Part shown: piece after piece, positions 9,899-21,596 of the stretch
Numbering within the stretch: the first letter of the stretch is position 1
Layout: every line of letters starts with the position of its first letter
Notes under the pieces: generated by a model
Databases searched by the model: none
Told to the model about the DNA's origin: nothing
Seen by the model: only the letters and a program-made list of their open reading frames with translations
Source of the DNA: Rhynchosporium graminicola
Taxonomy: Eukaryota > Ascomycota > Leotiomycetes > Helotiales > Ploettnerulaceae
Length of the DNA: 64,000 nucleotides
Reading direction: 5' to 3'
NCBI GenBank assembly: GCA_900074885.1
Contig: FJUW01000007.1
Coordinates: 734,704 to 798,703 of the forward strand
Made by a program: the position numbers and the translations under genes

Positions 9899-10868
9899 TC
9901 ATAGCTTTGAGTTCCTTACATCACCCCCGACCCTGGCGAGTATCCAATCAGCTACATCGCTGGCAAACACCGTTCTGTTCTCTGGCAAGTCTGCATGTAG
10001 CTGATGGGACCAACCGTCGTAGGTCTTAAACTCCTTGTCTTCCAACCCAGTCTGTCTCTCAAACCACTTCTTACTCTCATCATAACTAGTTCCCTTGTCC
10101 TCCGTACCATGCGCAAGCCAAAGACTCTTCACATTCGGATTCAACTGGGCTTTCGCTTGGTTGAGCGACGTGGTTCTGTCAAGCATACCTGCTAGGCCTT
10201 CCAAGGTCCCATTTCCGTGCAATAGCTTGTCTTCCTCAAGTGACTTCACCACATCCTGATCTCGTGTCAGGTTGACAGCAGGAAGTGCCGAAAATCGTTG
10301 CTTATGAGGAAGCAACCTGCCCGCCAGCCTTCCAGCAAAGACTACCGGCCACATTGGAGCAAATCCTCTCGGGAAACCAATGAAAGGGCTTTCCAATAAC
10401 CATCCACGGATGTCTCTCACGAGATCGGCGTACTGAGGATCAGAAGCTAACATCAGAGCCTCGCCGCCACCCATCGAGTGACCCATGACAAACAATGGAA
10501 CAGAGCATGGCAGTTGTGACTTGATGAAAGATGCGATGTCAGCGATGACTTGATTTGTTGGTCCGGTCAGGCCTTGATCAGCTGGTCTCTTTACAGATTG
10601 TCCCCATCCTCGCTGATCGAAGGATGACACTTCGATTCCTCGAGAAGCGAGGGTTGGGAATAGCTCATAGTATCGGTTGCAATGGTCATTGAAGCCATGG
10701 ATGAATACGAGCTTTGCTAGTGGAGCTACGTCGGGCTATGAGTATAATCAGTTGAGAATCTTTTAAATATGATCAAACGGCTTATGTTTGATGTAGAATC
10801 ACCTTCCATGTCTTGGTGTATAGGGAAACATCCCCAACCAAGTGGGTTCCTTCAACTTCGGTAGGCAT
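9899..10868 (-). CDS. monoglyceride-lipase-like alpha/beta hydrolase
   Basis: On the minus strand, exon 1 is 10868-10803 and exon 2 is 10735-9899, split by a 67-nt GT-AG intron; the product is 300 residues. The oxyanion-loop region reads VFIHGFNDHCNRY, followed by FDQRGWGQS, characteristic of the monoglyceride lipase group. The nucleophile elbow GHSMGG gives Ser109. The likely acid is Asp235 (HGTEDKG) and the likely base His266 (GWSHQLH). The family hydrolyses monoacylglycerols or related esters. No signal peptide is visible, so a cytosolic or lipid-droplet location is expected. The start ATG lies 317 bp from the divergent methyltransferase gene. A start at the second exon would lose the HGF motif, so the two-exon model is preferred. 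Confidence 0.88.
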
Positions 10869-11185
10869 AGCTCGGGATAGCTTGGTAAGTGCTTTGGCCC
10901 TGATAGACTTTGCCAAAAGGAAGAAGAGTTATAGATGATCCTTTCGGTATGTACTTCAAGTTTTGGAGCTCAAGCGAACCTTCAAACCAAAGTTCTCAAC
11001 TTCTTTGTTGACGTCTGGAAGCTTGAGAGATCCAGAGCCGAGGTGATAAGATCGTTGAGGTTCCTGATATGCTGCTGGTCTCCATTTAAGGGTCCTCCCG
11101 TGCCGAGCGGCCGCTTGCATGTGAATGGAAGCTTGACCTGATTTTGATGTTCAGAGCTTGGTCCATATTTATTTTCAGCTTCCAG

Positions 11186-12575
11186 ATGCCAGTTCTGCAA
11201 TACCTCTGTCCAAGTACGAGTCGCATCTTGTCCAGGACAGGAGGTCTCCCGGTATCGTTGTACTCATGCAGCTCCCGGTCCTATTCTAAAAGGGTTGTTA
11301 AAGGTGATAAAGCTTTCCAGTCCTCCATTGCCTTGAGATGCTTGAGCACTAACTATTCCCAGAAAATGACATCGTCTTGCTGAAGCATCGGGTCAATCCA
11401 AGTCCCCCCATAATCACAGGAAAGCTGCGCGCAGGTGGCAAAACTGTGATATCCGCCCATAATAAAGGCAGAGATCATGTCGCAAACGACGATATTATTG
11501 GAAGAGAGTTGCGGGACATAGTGACTTCTAAGAGGGGTACCAGCTTCCGCATTCTTGAACCAACTCTCGCGGAATACACAGACAATTCTCCACGAATAGT
11601 TACGCCAGTAGGCCGCTCTCTAAATCGATAGTTCGATCAGTGCAATAACTAACACTATGGGTGTAGATATACTCTCAAGATGCAAGTCTTATTGTCTCCC
11701 TGCTCGACCTCCATCCCACACCACCACGGCCAAATGATCCAGAAGACACGAGGCTAGAGATTTTTGAAGCTGGGACAGGACAAGGGGCCTTGACTCTCCA
11801 TCTGTCCCGGGCGATTCATGCCGCGAATCCACCAGTTCCAATGATCACAGCATACTCACCAGCCGAAAACAATAATGGTCAAGTAGAGGAAGACCTCAAG
11901 AATGAAAGGGATTGGCGTGCAGCTCGTCGAGCAGTTATACATACACTTGACATCCACCCAGCGCACTCAGCGCACGCCGAAACAGTGGTCAAGAACTTCC
12001 GAAATGGTCTTTACTTTCCGAACATAGACTTCCACACTGGCACTATCCAAGACTATCTTTCCGAAAGACTAGAAACAAGCGTCGAACCCTTTTTGGATCA
12101 TGCGATTCTTGATCTACCCTCGACACAAAGCCATTTCGAGATTGTGTGTAAAACTATGAAACCATATGGAATGCTGCTTGCTTTTTGTCCAAGCATTACG
12201 CAAATCAATGCCTGTGTGTTACTCTGCAAGAAGAAAAATTTGCCACTGTTTCTGGAGAAAGTCATCGAGATTGGTGGTACGATTGGTGTTGGTGGGAGAG
12301 AATGGGATGTGCGGTTGGTAACGCCGAGAGCCTCGAAGAAAGTCATAAAGGAAACGGAAGATGTTAATGTTCCTGGCGATGAAGTAGTGAAAGATCGCAG
12401 TGACTCAGATGCAATGAGTATTGGAGGAAATGAGAGCAGTGAACAAATCGGGGATACGTCGAGTGTTGATTCTCTGATGGTCTGTAGACCAAAAGTCGGG
12501 ACCAAGGTTTCTGGAGGAGGATTTGTAGGTGTATGGCGAAAGATCACTCCATTTTCTGAGAATGGTGTACATTAG
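11186..12575 (+). CDS. tRNA (adenine-58-N1)-methyltransferase, mitochondrial type
   Basis: Three exons (11186-11303, 11363-11607, 11667-12575) encode 423 residues. Both introns are 59 nt with perfect ACTAAC branch sites. The N-terminus (MPVLQYLCPSTSRILSRTGG) looks like a mitochondrial presequence. The TRM61/GCD14 family start follows: ENDIVLLKHRVNPS, then DDIIGRELRD, then the loop EPTLAEYTDNSPRIVTP and IYSQDASLIVSLLDLHP. The S-adenosylmethionine motif I is EAGTGQGALTLHLSRA. The C-terminal part includes an acidic insertion and ends in a GGFVGVWRKI segment. The family adds a methyl group to A58 in the tRNA T-loop. An in-frame ATG at 11147 is possible but gives a hydrophobic, less presequence-like start. 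Cytosolic TRM61 is the alternative assignment. Confidence 0.88.
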
Positions 12576-12976
12576 GTGAAGGACAGTGCCTTGTACTTAT
12601 GCTGTATGATACCAAATATTGTACATATTGTATTCAAGATTACCTATGCCCTTCAAGACTCTGAGACTTCAGCTTCCATGGTTGCACCCTTACAACGCCG
12701 ACCTGCTAAAAAAACAAGCATGAAGTTGAACTGGTTTACAGGGATCATCTAGCACTCTTGGCTTCCACTAGCGACCGCCCCCGGATTCCAACCCCAAGAG
12801 CCTAAACAATGGTCACAAAGTCGAGCTACCCCCTTTCTAAGACACATCAGTCTCGAATGTCAATATTCACGGTCGACAACAAAATATTCGCGATGTGCCC
12901 CTGAAAACACGCTGATGGAAACGATCACCTTCAGATACCCATTAGCTTAGCTACTAGAGGCAGCAGCTACTGCATC
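12576..12976. other. intergenic, no feature seen
   Basis: This stretch holds the 3' end of the methyltransferase transcript and the promoter of the DCR2-like gene. I see no further gene or repeat. Confidence 0.6.
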
Positions 12977-14728
12977 ATGACCAGACGAATTGTAAGGACT
13001 TCGCCGGTATAACTTTGGTATCATGATACTGACTTTTTTCGCACAGGTTCGCACAATAAGCCAGCTCGGGGCTCTCGCTGCCTTGACCCTCATAGTCGTC
13101 TTCTTGCTCGACAGCAAATTCCGCGTCCTCCCCTCCGCAATCCACAATGCGCTTCCAGCGCATCACCCCGGCCTAGTAATCACCGATATAACGGTGACTT
13201 CCTGCTCGCGCATAAACGTATTTACATCATGTAAACTCGACGCAGCGGCATGGCATCGGGTAGAAAAAGATCTATACTTGGGCAAAGGCTGGGTTAGTAG
13301 CGCATTTGTGCATATCAAGCGGAAGAAGGAGGAAGAACTCCTGCCAGAGGATAAAGTTATTGTGGATGTTAAAGTTGGGAGACTGGATCCTAGCACGGGA
13401 GTTAAGGGAGAGGGCGATGAGAGGTGGGAGTCGAGACCGGCGGGATTATGGTTGAAACGATCGGCGAAGAGACATGCTAGCGATTCCCACGATGCAATCA
13501 CGTCGGTAGATGTTCTGTTTGGCGCGGATGCAGTCGATCCAAGAGCGGGATGGCAGATGGTTGGGACGCCTCTGTTACTGGATACAAGTGGAGAGGGTCA
13601 TGAGGCTAGATTAAGCGTGAGGAAAGGCAAGGAAAATGCACATTCAAGGCCAGTTCCGAGAATAGGGGAGAATGGAAAATTCAAGATTATGCAGGTCGCG
13701 GATTTGCACCTGAGTACTGGCACAGGGGCTTGCAGGGATGAAATGCCTGTAGGTCACAATGGAGGGAAATGCGAGGCCGATCCAAGGACTCTTGAGTTTG
13801 TCGGGAGACTTTTGGATGAAGAGAAGCCTGATATGGTGGTACTGAGTGGAGATCAGATAAATGGAGATACAGCTCCAGATGCTCAAAGTGTAAATGCTTC
13901 TGTTCTGCGTATGGAATTTCAAGCAAGACTGATTCTTATTAGGCAATTTACAAATACGCTGAGCTTTTCATTAAGCGCAAGATTCCTTACGCTACCATAT
14001 TTGGCAATCACGACGACGAGAAATCCCTTTCTCGCGCAGCGCAAATGTCTCTAATCGAGTCTCTACCGTATTCACTCTCAGCCGCAGGCCCTGAAAACAT
14101 CGACGGCGTTGGAAACTACTACGTCGAAGTGCTCGCTCGTGGAAGCTCAAAACACTCTGCACTAACAATCTACTTGTTAGACACCCACGCATATTCGCCA
14201 GATGAACATAATTTCAAAGGCTATGACTGGCTGAAGAAGAACCAGATAGATTGGTTCAAAGCTACTGCTCAAGGGCTGAAGAAAGAGCATGCTGGATACA
14301 CGCATATCCATATGGATTTGGCATTTATCCACATCCCGCTACCTGAGTACCGAGACGATAAACTTCCTCGGATCGGAGCGTGGAGAGAAGGCGTCACGGC
14401 GCCAGGGTTCAATTCTGGATTTAGGGATGCTTTGGTTGAAGAAGGTGTTGTGATGGTTTCGTGTGGTCATGACCACGCGAATGAGTTCTGTGCGTTAACG
14501 AGTAATGAAGCAAAGTCCCCAGCTATGTGGATGTGCTATGCAGGTGGAGCTGGATTTGGTGGGTATGGAGGATATGGAGGGTACCACCGTCGAATCAGAT
14601 TGTTCGACCTCGATCTCAACGAAGGACGCATTCGGACTTGGAAGCGTGTTGAGTATGGTGAGATGGGAAAGAGGATAGATGACCAGATCATCGTGGAGGG
14701 AGGACGAGCTAGAGCACTTGATGCTTAG
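12977..14728 (+). CDS. DCR2: DCR2-type calcineurin-like phosphoesterase
   Basis: Three exons (12977-12991, 13047-13889, 13943-14728) encode 547 residues. The first exon is only 15 nt, coding MTRRI; the next begins VRTISQLGALAAL, which restores the conserved start of the family. Intron 1 (55 nt) has GTAAGG and a TACTGAC branch site; intron 2 is 53 nt. Residues about 10-30 form a signal anchor. Metal-binding motifs appear in order: ADLHLS (about 224-226), LSGDQING, FGNHDDE, FIHIPLPEY and CGHDHANEF. This is the full phosphodiesterase set, so the enzyme should be active. In yeast, Dcr2 acts in cell-cycle start and in damping the unfolded protein response via Ire1; the same role here is inferred. 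An ATG at 13023 lies inside intron 1 and should not be used. Confidence 0.92.
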
Positions 14729-15349
14729 TGACCTCGGTAACGCTAGAAGGGGTGCTAAGCGGGCTTTGATCATATGAAAATCAAAAGAAAAGGTAGTCAA
14801 CTGATTGTTGGCTGCTTTTCTGAGCGCCGGTTGGGGCAAGGCGTTAGGAGCTGGGGATCTGGGATGAATGGGTTTGGGGTAGCATAGGTACGATGGAACG
14901 GCCTTTCCTCTCGAGAGATTCCTGTAAGCGTTTATATTAGTCGAATTATATGCACAGTGATTAGCAATACGATACCACTTTCCTCACAAGGAGTCTTTGG
15001 ATTGGTCTTCTGTAGTGAGATGAGGCCAAGCGAGTCTAATTTTGTCTTCGAGTAGTTACATCTTGGGCATGGAGTCTGCAGAACTCCTCAATGATAAAAA
15101 GCAACGAGTGATTTGACAGAAAGATTATTATTTACAAACTTATCATTAGCCCTCTGCCGCTGCTGCCTGTAGGGAGCTTTAACCGGTGCTAGCGTACATG
15201 CAACCACATTCAGCCTCGCAATGCGCCCAGCTCTGCTTCAGCATCGAGCGCCGGACCTTCTGGCACTTTTTATCGACGACCGCCGCAAATTCTTTCATTC
15301 AATAGCCGTTATTTTTGAGATCTTCGACTCCCAGTAGTTTGTAGAAGGA
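14729..15349. other. intergenic, no feature seen
   Basis: No gene, repeat or RNA structure that I can support lies between the phosphoesterase gene and the NLR relic. Confidence 0.5.
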
Positions 15350-16470
15350 TTGCTGAGAGCGACACTTCGTGACTTCCAGATACTACGCTGGAACATCTAC
15401 TCTGCATCGCACGCAGCCTTGGGTGTGGCAAGTTTTGTGGTCCAGCTCGTCGATTACGGTACCGGACTCGTCTCGAAGGGTGAGCATTATTATCATTCTA
15501 GGAGTGAAGCTCTGGTTGAAGATATGGAAATGAAAGAAGCTTCAGAGCGTCTGGGGACATCGACGGAACCTCTCCAGGTATCACAAGAGACTGAGGCTAT
15601 TACGGTAATCTATACAACATGTAAGTAGATTTCAAGGGAAACTAAAATCGATTCCAGCGAATCGAATTGCACATCCATGACGGTTCAGGCGATGTCTTCA
15701 AATGTGACTGTTAGCTTAAATGACACCGTGAGAGAATGTCCTGTATTCAATATTGAAAGTCATCAACGTATCACACGAATTGCCCAAAGTTAGACTTCGA
15801 GGTCACATAAACATTGATGACTTGTCTTGTCACTTCCCCAAATGCCGATATCCCTAAATGAGTCTCTGAGTACACACAGGTGTGGCCACATCGGAGGAAT
15901 TGGTGGCATGTCTCACTGAGCTCAAAGCTCCCACTGGAGGAGCTTCCGGCAGGCTATTAAGAGCGGCTCATCCTAGGCAAAGATAAAGGATATCACCCAG
16001 AGGCTTGACGATTTCAGAGGGAAACTCGATGCACATGTTATTCTAGGTCTCAGGTAAGGAGGACTTGACGCTGTGACAGCTTGTCCAAGAAAGATTCTGA
16101 CACCCGCATTATAGAGACCCAATGTCTTTGATATCGATAGAAGACAATGTACAATGCAAGTCTCTCGGTACAACCTCCCAAAAGATCATGGTTGAACTAT
16201 TCGATTCAGAACGGACCATGCGCAACGACATGGGCAACAAATTCCAGCATCTCATAAGAACCAAGCACTGAGAACACAACAAGACCCGTGCGATGCTAAC
16301 AATTTACACTAAAACGCAGGTCAAGATCCGAATTTCTCAGCCCTTAATTGCAAGCTTGTACTATCTGACTAGCACAATGTACCACAGAACGATAACCGAT
16401 GCCTGTAGCAAAACTCTCGAATGAATCTATCAGGACTCTACCTGGAGCCAACGGAAAGCTTCGGAGCCAA
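15350..16470 (+). pseudogene. relic of the N-terminal region of a NACHT/NLR-type protein
   Basis: Consecutive blocks match the helical N-terminal region common to many fungal NACHT and ankyrin NLR-like proteins, but in changing frames and with stops. Block 1 (15350-15628) includes VASFVVQLVDYGTGLVSKG and an EALVEDMEMKEAS segment. Block 2 (15889-15996) reads EELVACLTELKAPTGG. Block 3 (about 15990-16049) reads ITQRLDDFRGKLDAHVILGL. Block 4 (16111-16271) contains SLGTTSQKIMVELFDSE and ends at a stop. Block 5 (about 16328-16470) contains TITDACSKTLE followed by TGA where the family has Trp, a G-to-A change. The ATP-binding NACHT core with its P-loop is not visible downstream. I infer a truncated, inactivated gene of the fungal non-self recognition repertoire. 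The family match is from memory and needs a profile search. Confidence 0.62.
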
Positions 16471-18472
16471 TTCGGTAAGTGGCTTAACTTTCTTGCCTTG
16501 ATGCAGAGGGAGCCAGGCAATACTCAGCAAGTGAAAAACTCTCCCATTGATATATAACATCCAGAACAGGGTCGGTTGTGGAACTTTGGCTGCTTATCCT
16601 GGATTCCTCGTCCTGCTCTAGAAAACCTAAAGTCTCCGGGTGTTTGTGGACAAACAAAGGTGCAACACAACCATTACAAAAACATGACTGAAGAACAGAC
16701 TTTACTGCCTGGAGTTGAAATAGAAGTCTTGCTTACCGACTTTGACACTTCTGCTGCGCAAATTGCTCTAGCTTGCAAATGAAGATCGAGCCAGGACGCA
16801 AGCAATACTTACCATTTGTCTGATTACATGTCAGATCGTCGCTACATCCTCCAACCCATAGTCATTTCGCAGTGGAGAACGGAGTTTGTTTCATGTTAAG
16901 CATTCTTAGACAATGACAACACTAAACTATAGTAGAGAATGGGAATCTCCTTACTTGCTCATGCTATCGTGGGAATCGTAGCTTTTCTGCTCTTTACGAA
17001 TATCTACTCGCCCGCGCATCAAAACTACATAGACACTCCCGTCTTTTTTCAGCATACCAACAAAAATTGTTGTGGGAATTCAAATTAGTAGTATTACGTG
17101 GCTATGCTTCGAAAAGGTGATACACAACACTAAAGTCCGTGGCATTTTCGACACCTTTGATTGTGTACCATTCCAATGTTCGAAGCCGGTGCCAACTTGA
17201 GCCTATCGTGCAATGAGGACGGTCATATTTGGAGGGATATGTAGCTAGAATTGCACGACAAGAGGAATAATGGCTTCGATTGTCGGCTGTTGACCTGATG
17301 AGCCATTCGGAGAAGACGTAGGAGCGACTCAAGAATCCAGACGCAGAACCCCGAGATATCCCAGACAACATAGAGAATCCAGAATCCAGAGAAGCCAGAC
17401 GGTTCAGAATGTCTAGAAAGTCCAAATAGTTACAAACGAGAGCAGAGACCGGTTATTAATCCAGGAAATCCTTGATTCTAAGAAAGGCATGGTTTAAAAG
17501 CATTATTTGAGAATTGATTCGGAGAATACTATCGAAAAAGTGTAGACTAGATATTAACTTATTGAAAAATTAGAGGTGTGTATCTATCTGCTTATATGTA
17601 CATATTGAAGGTGACTTCAACGGACAATCTTCTGTTTACAGAGCTCCTGTGACAAGTCATTTCCCGTATGCTCATTGGATTCAGAGGAAACGGCCCTGAA
17701 AGCGCCGAGTAAAGTTTGAGCTAAAGACTGTGAAGTCAAAAGTCTCTTTCGGAGGCAGGAAGCTTAGGAAAGAGGATGTTGATCTGCATATTCATGCTTG
17801 TTACATGTGCACAGGGAATATGGTCAGACCATTTTCGAGCTACCTACGACGTCGTTAGTGTAGGAATTTATGATTCGATTATCCATATCCTGAATCTAGC
17901 ACAAAAATTATCAGACCACTGATTGAATACCAGAAGAGCTTCTGCTGACTTGAATTTCTAGTAAATACAATGCCAAAAAAAAGACTTTGGGACGTTTACC
18001 CTGTCTAATCTCAACTTGAACCTGTAAGTATTGGCTCTCTTTAAGAGATTACGGACTCCGTGTACGTCAAAAAGACGATGCTTACGGTCAATTAGCTACT
18101 TGTTGAAGCTACATAAGTCGCCTGCACCATAGTTATCGTGAGAGTCGTGGCTTATTGTTGTTCATTTTCTTTGTATTGTTGAGTCGTCACCGAATCAATT
18201 TCGCAATGCTTAGTCTGGTCGGTCTTAACTTGATCAATCCAGGTCTGAAAGTGACCTTCTTCTTGTAACTTGACATATCTGTTCACTTTGACATGCTGAT
18301 AAGAAATTCCTCTCACCATAAATGCTTTGTTGACCTCGCGTAACGGCTAATAAAAGAAAGCACGGACCACAAAATCATGGCCAATCGTCATCCCGCGCCC
18401 TGCAGTCCAGCTCGAACTCCAGGTTAAGAATTACCTTTGACTTACGCCGTATAATAACTCTACATCGCGACC
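16471..18472. other. intergenic or decayed region, no supported gene
   Basis: If the NLR gene was once complete, its NACHT and repeat domains would have been here, but I find no P-loop or repeat units. A 107-codon minus-strand frame at 17102-17425 and a short plus frame at 16576-16782 match nothing I know and lack gene context. The sequence is otherwise unremarkable and AT-rich. Confidence 0.45.
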
Positions 18473-19343
18473 ATGACAGAAGCTCCGATTCACGATGACC
18501 CAGATGTCCCCAAGGGTCGCAAGGCTTTTGTTCCCCTTGGTAAGCCTATATGGCGGTATCAACTATGCTGAACTAACTCATGCTCCAGAAAATAACCCAG
18601 AGGTTATGTCCGCGCTGGTCCATAAGCTAGGTCTCTCGCCAACACTATCTTTCCACGACGTCTTCAGCATCGAAGATCCCGAATTGCTCTCCTTCATCCC
18701 TCGGCCTGCAAATGCCCTCCTTCTCGTCTTCCCCGTCAGCAAATCCTACGAGAACTTCCGGGTAGAAGAAGACAGCAATAAGGAAGTGTACGTAGGAAAA
18801 GGATCTGAAGAACCGGTCATTTGGTATAAGCAGACGATCAGGAATGCGTGTGGATTGATTGGAATATTGCACGCTGTCAGCAACGGTAGCTCGAAAGAAT
18901 TCATACGTAAGTAACATCCTAGGGCGTGAGAAGAGTGGTGCTGATATTTCGGATGCACAGAACCTGGTTCAGATCTCGAAAAGCTAGTACAAGATGCCAC
19001 GCCACTAGGACCCATTGAACGGGCAGATCTCCTATACAATTCCCAAGCCTTGGAGAATGCTCACCAAAGTGCTGCGAGTCAAGGACAGAGCTCTACGCCA
19101 GATGCCGAGGACAATATTGACTTGCACTATGTGTGCTTTGTGAAGGACGAGAAGAACAATTTATGGGAAATGGATGGACGAAGAAAAGGACCACTTAATA
19201 GAGGACCTATCGGAGAGGAGGATGATGTTCTGAGTGAGAAAGCTTTGGACATGGGACCTAGGCTGTTTATGAAGAGAGAAGCTGAGACTGCAGGAGGAGA
19301 GTTGAGATTCAGTTTGATCACTTTGGCACCTAGCCTGGACTGA
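18473..19343 (+). CDS. YUH1: ubiquitin C-terminal hydrolase, UCH-L3/YUH1 type
   Basis: Three exons (18473-18539, 18589-18906, 18961-19343) encode 255 residues; the introns are 49 and 54 nt. The fold starts with the typical RKAFVPLENNPEVM segment. Catalytic residues are all present: oxyanion Gln104, nucleophile Cys110 (KQTIRNACGLIG), His184 (DLHYVCF) and Asp200 (EMDGRRKGP). The length equals a single-domain UCH with the crossover loop and no extra tail, so it belongs to the small UCH-L1/L3/Yuh1 group rather than the UCH37/BAP1 group. The enzyme removes small adducts from the C-terminus of ubiquitin or NEDD8/Rub1. It is expected in the cytosol and nucleus. Confidence 0.95.
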
Positions 19344-19772
19344 GCGGTTTTATAAAAGGGATATGCATTATGAGGCGTTAGGGAGTATTATTATTGTAAG
19401 TATGAGCAGCGTTGTCACGCTGAGGATAGCGGGGTCAATGGATTGCCTATTCGCGCCTTTGGGACTCTTCCTTCCTACCTTCAGGATAAAAGTAAACAAT
19501 TTATGTGACCAGAGCGGGCTCTTCACAAGAAATCAAGAGTACTTCCAAATCCCTACCTACCTTTGTGAAATCTTGTCAAATATGGCCCTTGACCACTTTC
19601 GAGAAGGGATCCATAAGGCTGAGCAAGGCTGACATCCCACTTGATTGGCGCCAAATCAACATCGTCACCATACGCAAAAATAACCAGACACTGACAAACT
19701 CTACTTACACAATATAAAAATTGTCCTATGCGTTTTACAGCAAGCCTACTATATCGTCAAAGCCTCGTCAAA
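19344..19772. other. intergenic, no feature seen
   Basis: This covers the 3' flank of the ubiquitin hydrolase and the promoter of the PNP oxidase gene. No other feature is supported. Confidence 0.55.
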
Positions 19773-20553
19773 ATGGCGTTACATCCGCCACAAAACACGT
19801 CAAAGCTGATTTGTAAATCCCCGACTTTGACTCTCTATATTATGTACTTTAGTCATTCAAGAAGTCAATAACTAATGGCGTATGGCAGTCGCACCAGCAA
19901 ATGACAAGACCAACTCTCAAGCCGACCAATATACTAAAGGCGCCCTCGAAAGAGATCAATTAGACCTTACTTCCCCATTCACACAATTCCACACCTGGTT
20001 CACGCACGCGCAAGCCAACTCAGTACATCAACCCGAGACCGTCTGCCTCTCGACCGCTTCTCTACCCTCCGGCCGTGTAAGCTCTCGTATGGTGTATCTC
20101 AAAGAACTGGATACATCTGGCTTCGTCATATACTCTAATTTCGGAACGAGCAAGAAAGCAAAAGACCTGGAGAATAACAAATGGGCAAGTCTGACGTTCT
20201 GGTGGAGAGAATTAGAAAGACAAGTCAGGGTTGAGGGAAGAGTCGAGAGGATGACGAAGGAAGAGAGTCAAGTCTATTTCGATACGAGGATTCGGGGGAG
20301 TAGAATTGGTGCGTGGGCTAGTCGGCAGAGTCAGGTACTTGAGGGTAGAGAGCAATTGGAGGGCTGGGTTAAGGAGGTTGAGAAGAAGTTTGAGGGCGAG
20401 GAGAAGGTTCCTGTTCCGGAGTTTTGGGGCGGGCTGAGGATCAAACCTGAGATGGTGGAGTTTTGGCAAGGAAGGGAGAGTAGATTGCATGATCGCTTTC
20501 AGTATACTAAGTTGGAGGAGGGTGGGTGGAAGATTGAGAGGTTAAGTCCTTAG
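19773..20553 (+). CDS. PDX3: pyridoxamine/pyridoxine 5'-phosphate oxidase
   Basis: Two exons (19773-19812 and 19889-20553) encode 234 residues. The 76-nt intron has GTAAAT and CAG ends. Splicing yields MALHPPQNTSKLIFAPAND and then QADQYTKGALERDQLDL, the normal N-terminus of fungal PNP oxidases. An ATG at 19882 inside the intron would give a plausible but artificial 223-residue protein. FMN and substrate contacts appear in SSRMVYLKELD, FVIYSNFGTSKKAKDLE, LTFWWRELERQVRVEG and RIGAWASRQSQ. The C-terminal block has PEFWGGLRIKPEMVEFWQG and RLHDRFQY, as in active enzymes. The FMN-dependent reaction makes pyridoxal 5'-phosphate in the vitamin B6 salvage pathway. Gene identity is very sure. Confidence 0.94.
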
Positions 20554-21596
20554 TCGGTGGCTCTGTAACGATATTAGCAATTTCTCATCTCAATTTCATT
20601 GATTCATTACGAACTCTCTTAGGGCATAGTCTCGTTCGCTTTACGAATACCACATTTTGTCTTCTGATCTCAGGAAATTCATGATACTATGTAATTAGAA
20701 CTCGAAACACTTCTCTCACTTGGTAAGTACTATATCGATTCAGGGTATAAGAGACACATGAGGACTTTTGTTATCCAATTCAGTAATTTCTTGTACATTC
20801 TACAGGTTCTTGGACGGAAGAGAGGAATGTTCACTTGTACGTGAAGTGAATGAGATACTCGGAAATTAAGAAGTAAGTTTATGCTGGCTATTGCTTGGAA
20901 ACTTGGACTGTGATAGCTTGGTTTGCAGAACGACGAATACAGCCGAGGAATTGCGGTGGCAGAGAAAATCTGAGTTAATGGTTAAGATATTCAAGCAAAC
21001 CAAGTCTCCTCGATGGGAATCTTGTATCTCGCTACCGTATCGCTCCTTGGTCGGAGCAGATTGGAACTTGCGTCATTCTGCCTTCTTCTGTTGAGGAAAT
21101 CTAGGGAATCTGGGAAACGTAGTAACGAAAATGTAGGTGGTATTGACGTTGAAAATTGGAATTATGTCTGGTACTGTTCGATGTTATGTCCATCCCTCAG
21201 TAGCCGTGCTTCATGTCACGTATCTAGCTCTGTATGCCCTACAAACATGCAAAACTCTCAACAGCAAGCAACATGGGCCTAATGTAATCGCATAGTCCCA
21301 TACAAATTTGGAAATGTAACAATACTGTAAGTGTAGAGGTCCAAGCCCATGTAACGCTACGGCGATCCCGCAAAGCCCCCTCTGAACCAACAAACGTATT
21401 TGACTTGACGTACATTCATGGTGGGAAGTTTTTGGAGAGACATTGCATGGGTTTGATGTTGATTGTGCTGTGTCGTGGCGTAATAACATATCTATCTCCC
21501 ATTAATAAGGAGTTTCTGTAATGAACACTTTGTGGGAACGAACTTCCGAAGGCAAGATTCTAGCAGTCCTGACTCCGAACATAGCTAGATGTGCGT
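20554..21596. other. intergenic, no supported gene
   Basis: Only short frames without family or splice support occur here. I see no repeat or RNA structure worth calling. Confidence 0.5.

Noticed and set aside
13023..13046. ATG at 13023 as start of the DCR2-like gene
   Set aside because: It lies in a 55-nt intron; the upstream 15-nt exon gives the conserved family N-terminus.
7151..14728. Biosynthetic gene cluster or operon-like unit
   Set aside because: The genes are on both strands and belong to unrelated housekeeping pathways; no synthase, tailoring enzyme or transporter is present.
17102..17425. Minus-strand frame of 107 codons as a gene or NLR part
   Set aside because: It has no P-loop, no repeat units, no splice context and opposite orientation to the NLR relic.
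19882..19888. ATG at 19882 as start of PDX3
   Set aside because: It lies inside the intron 19813-19888; the spliced start restores SKLIFAPAND.
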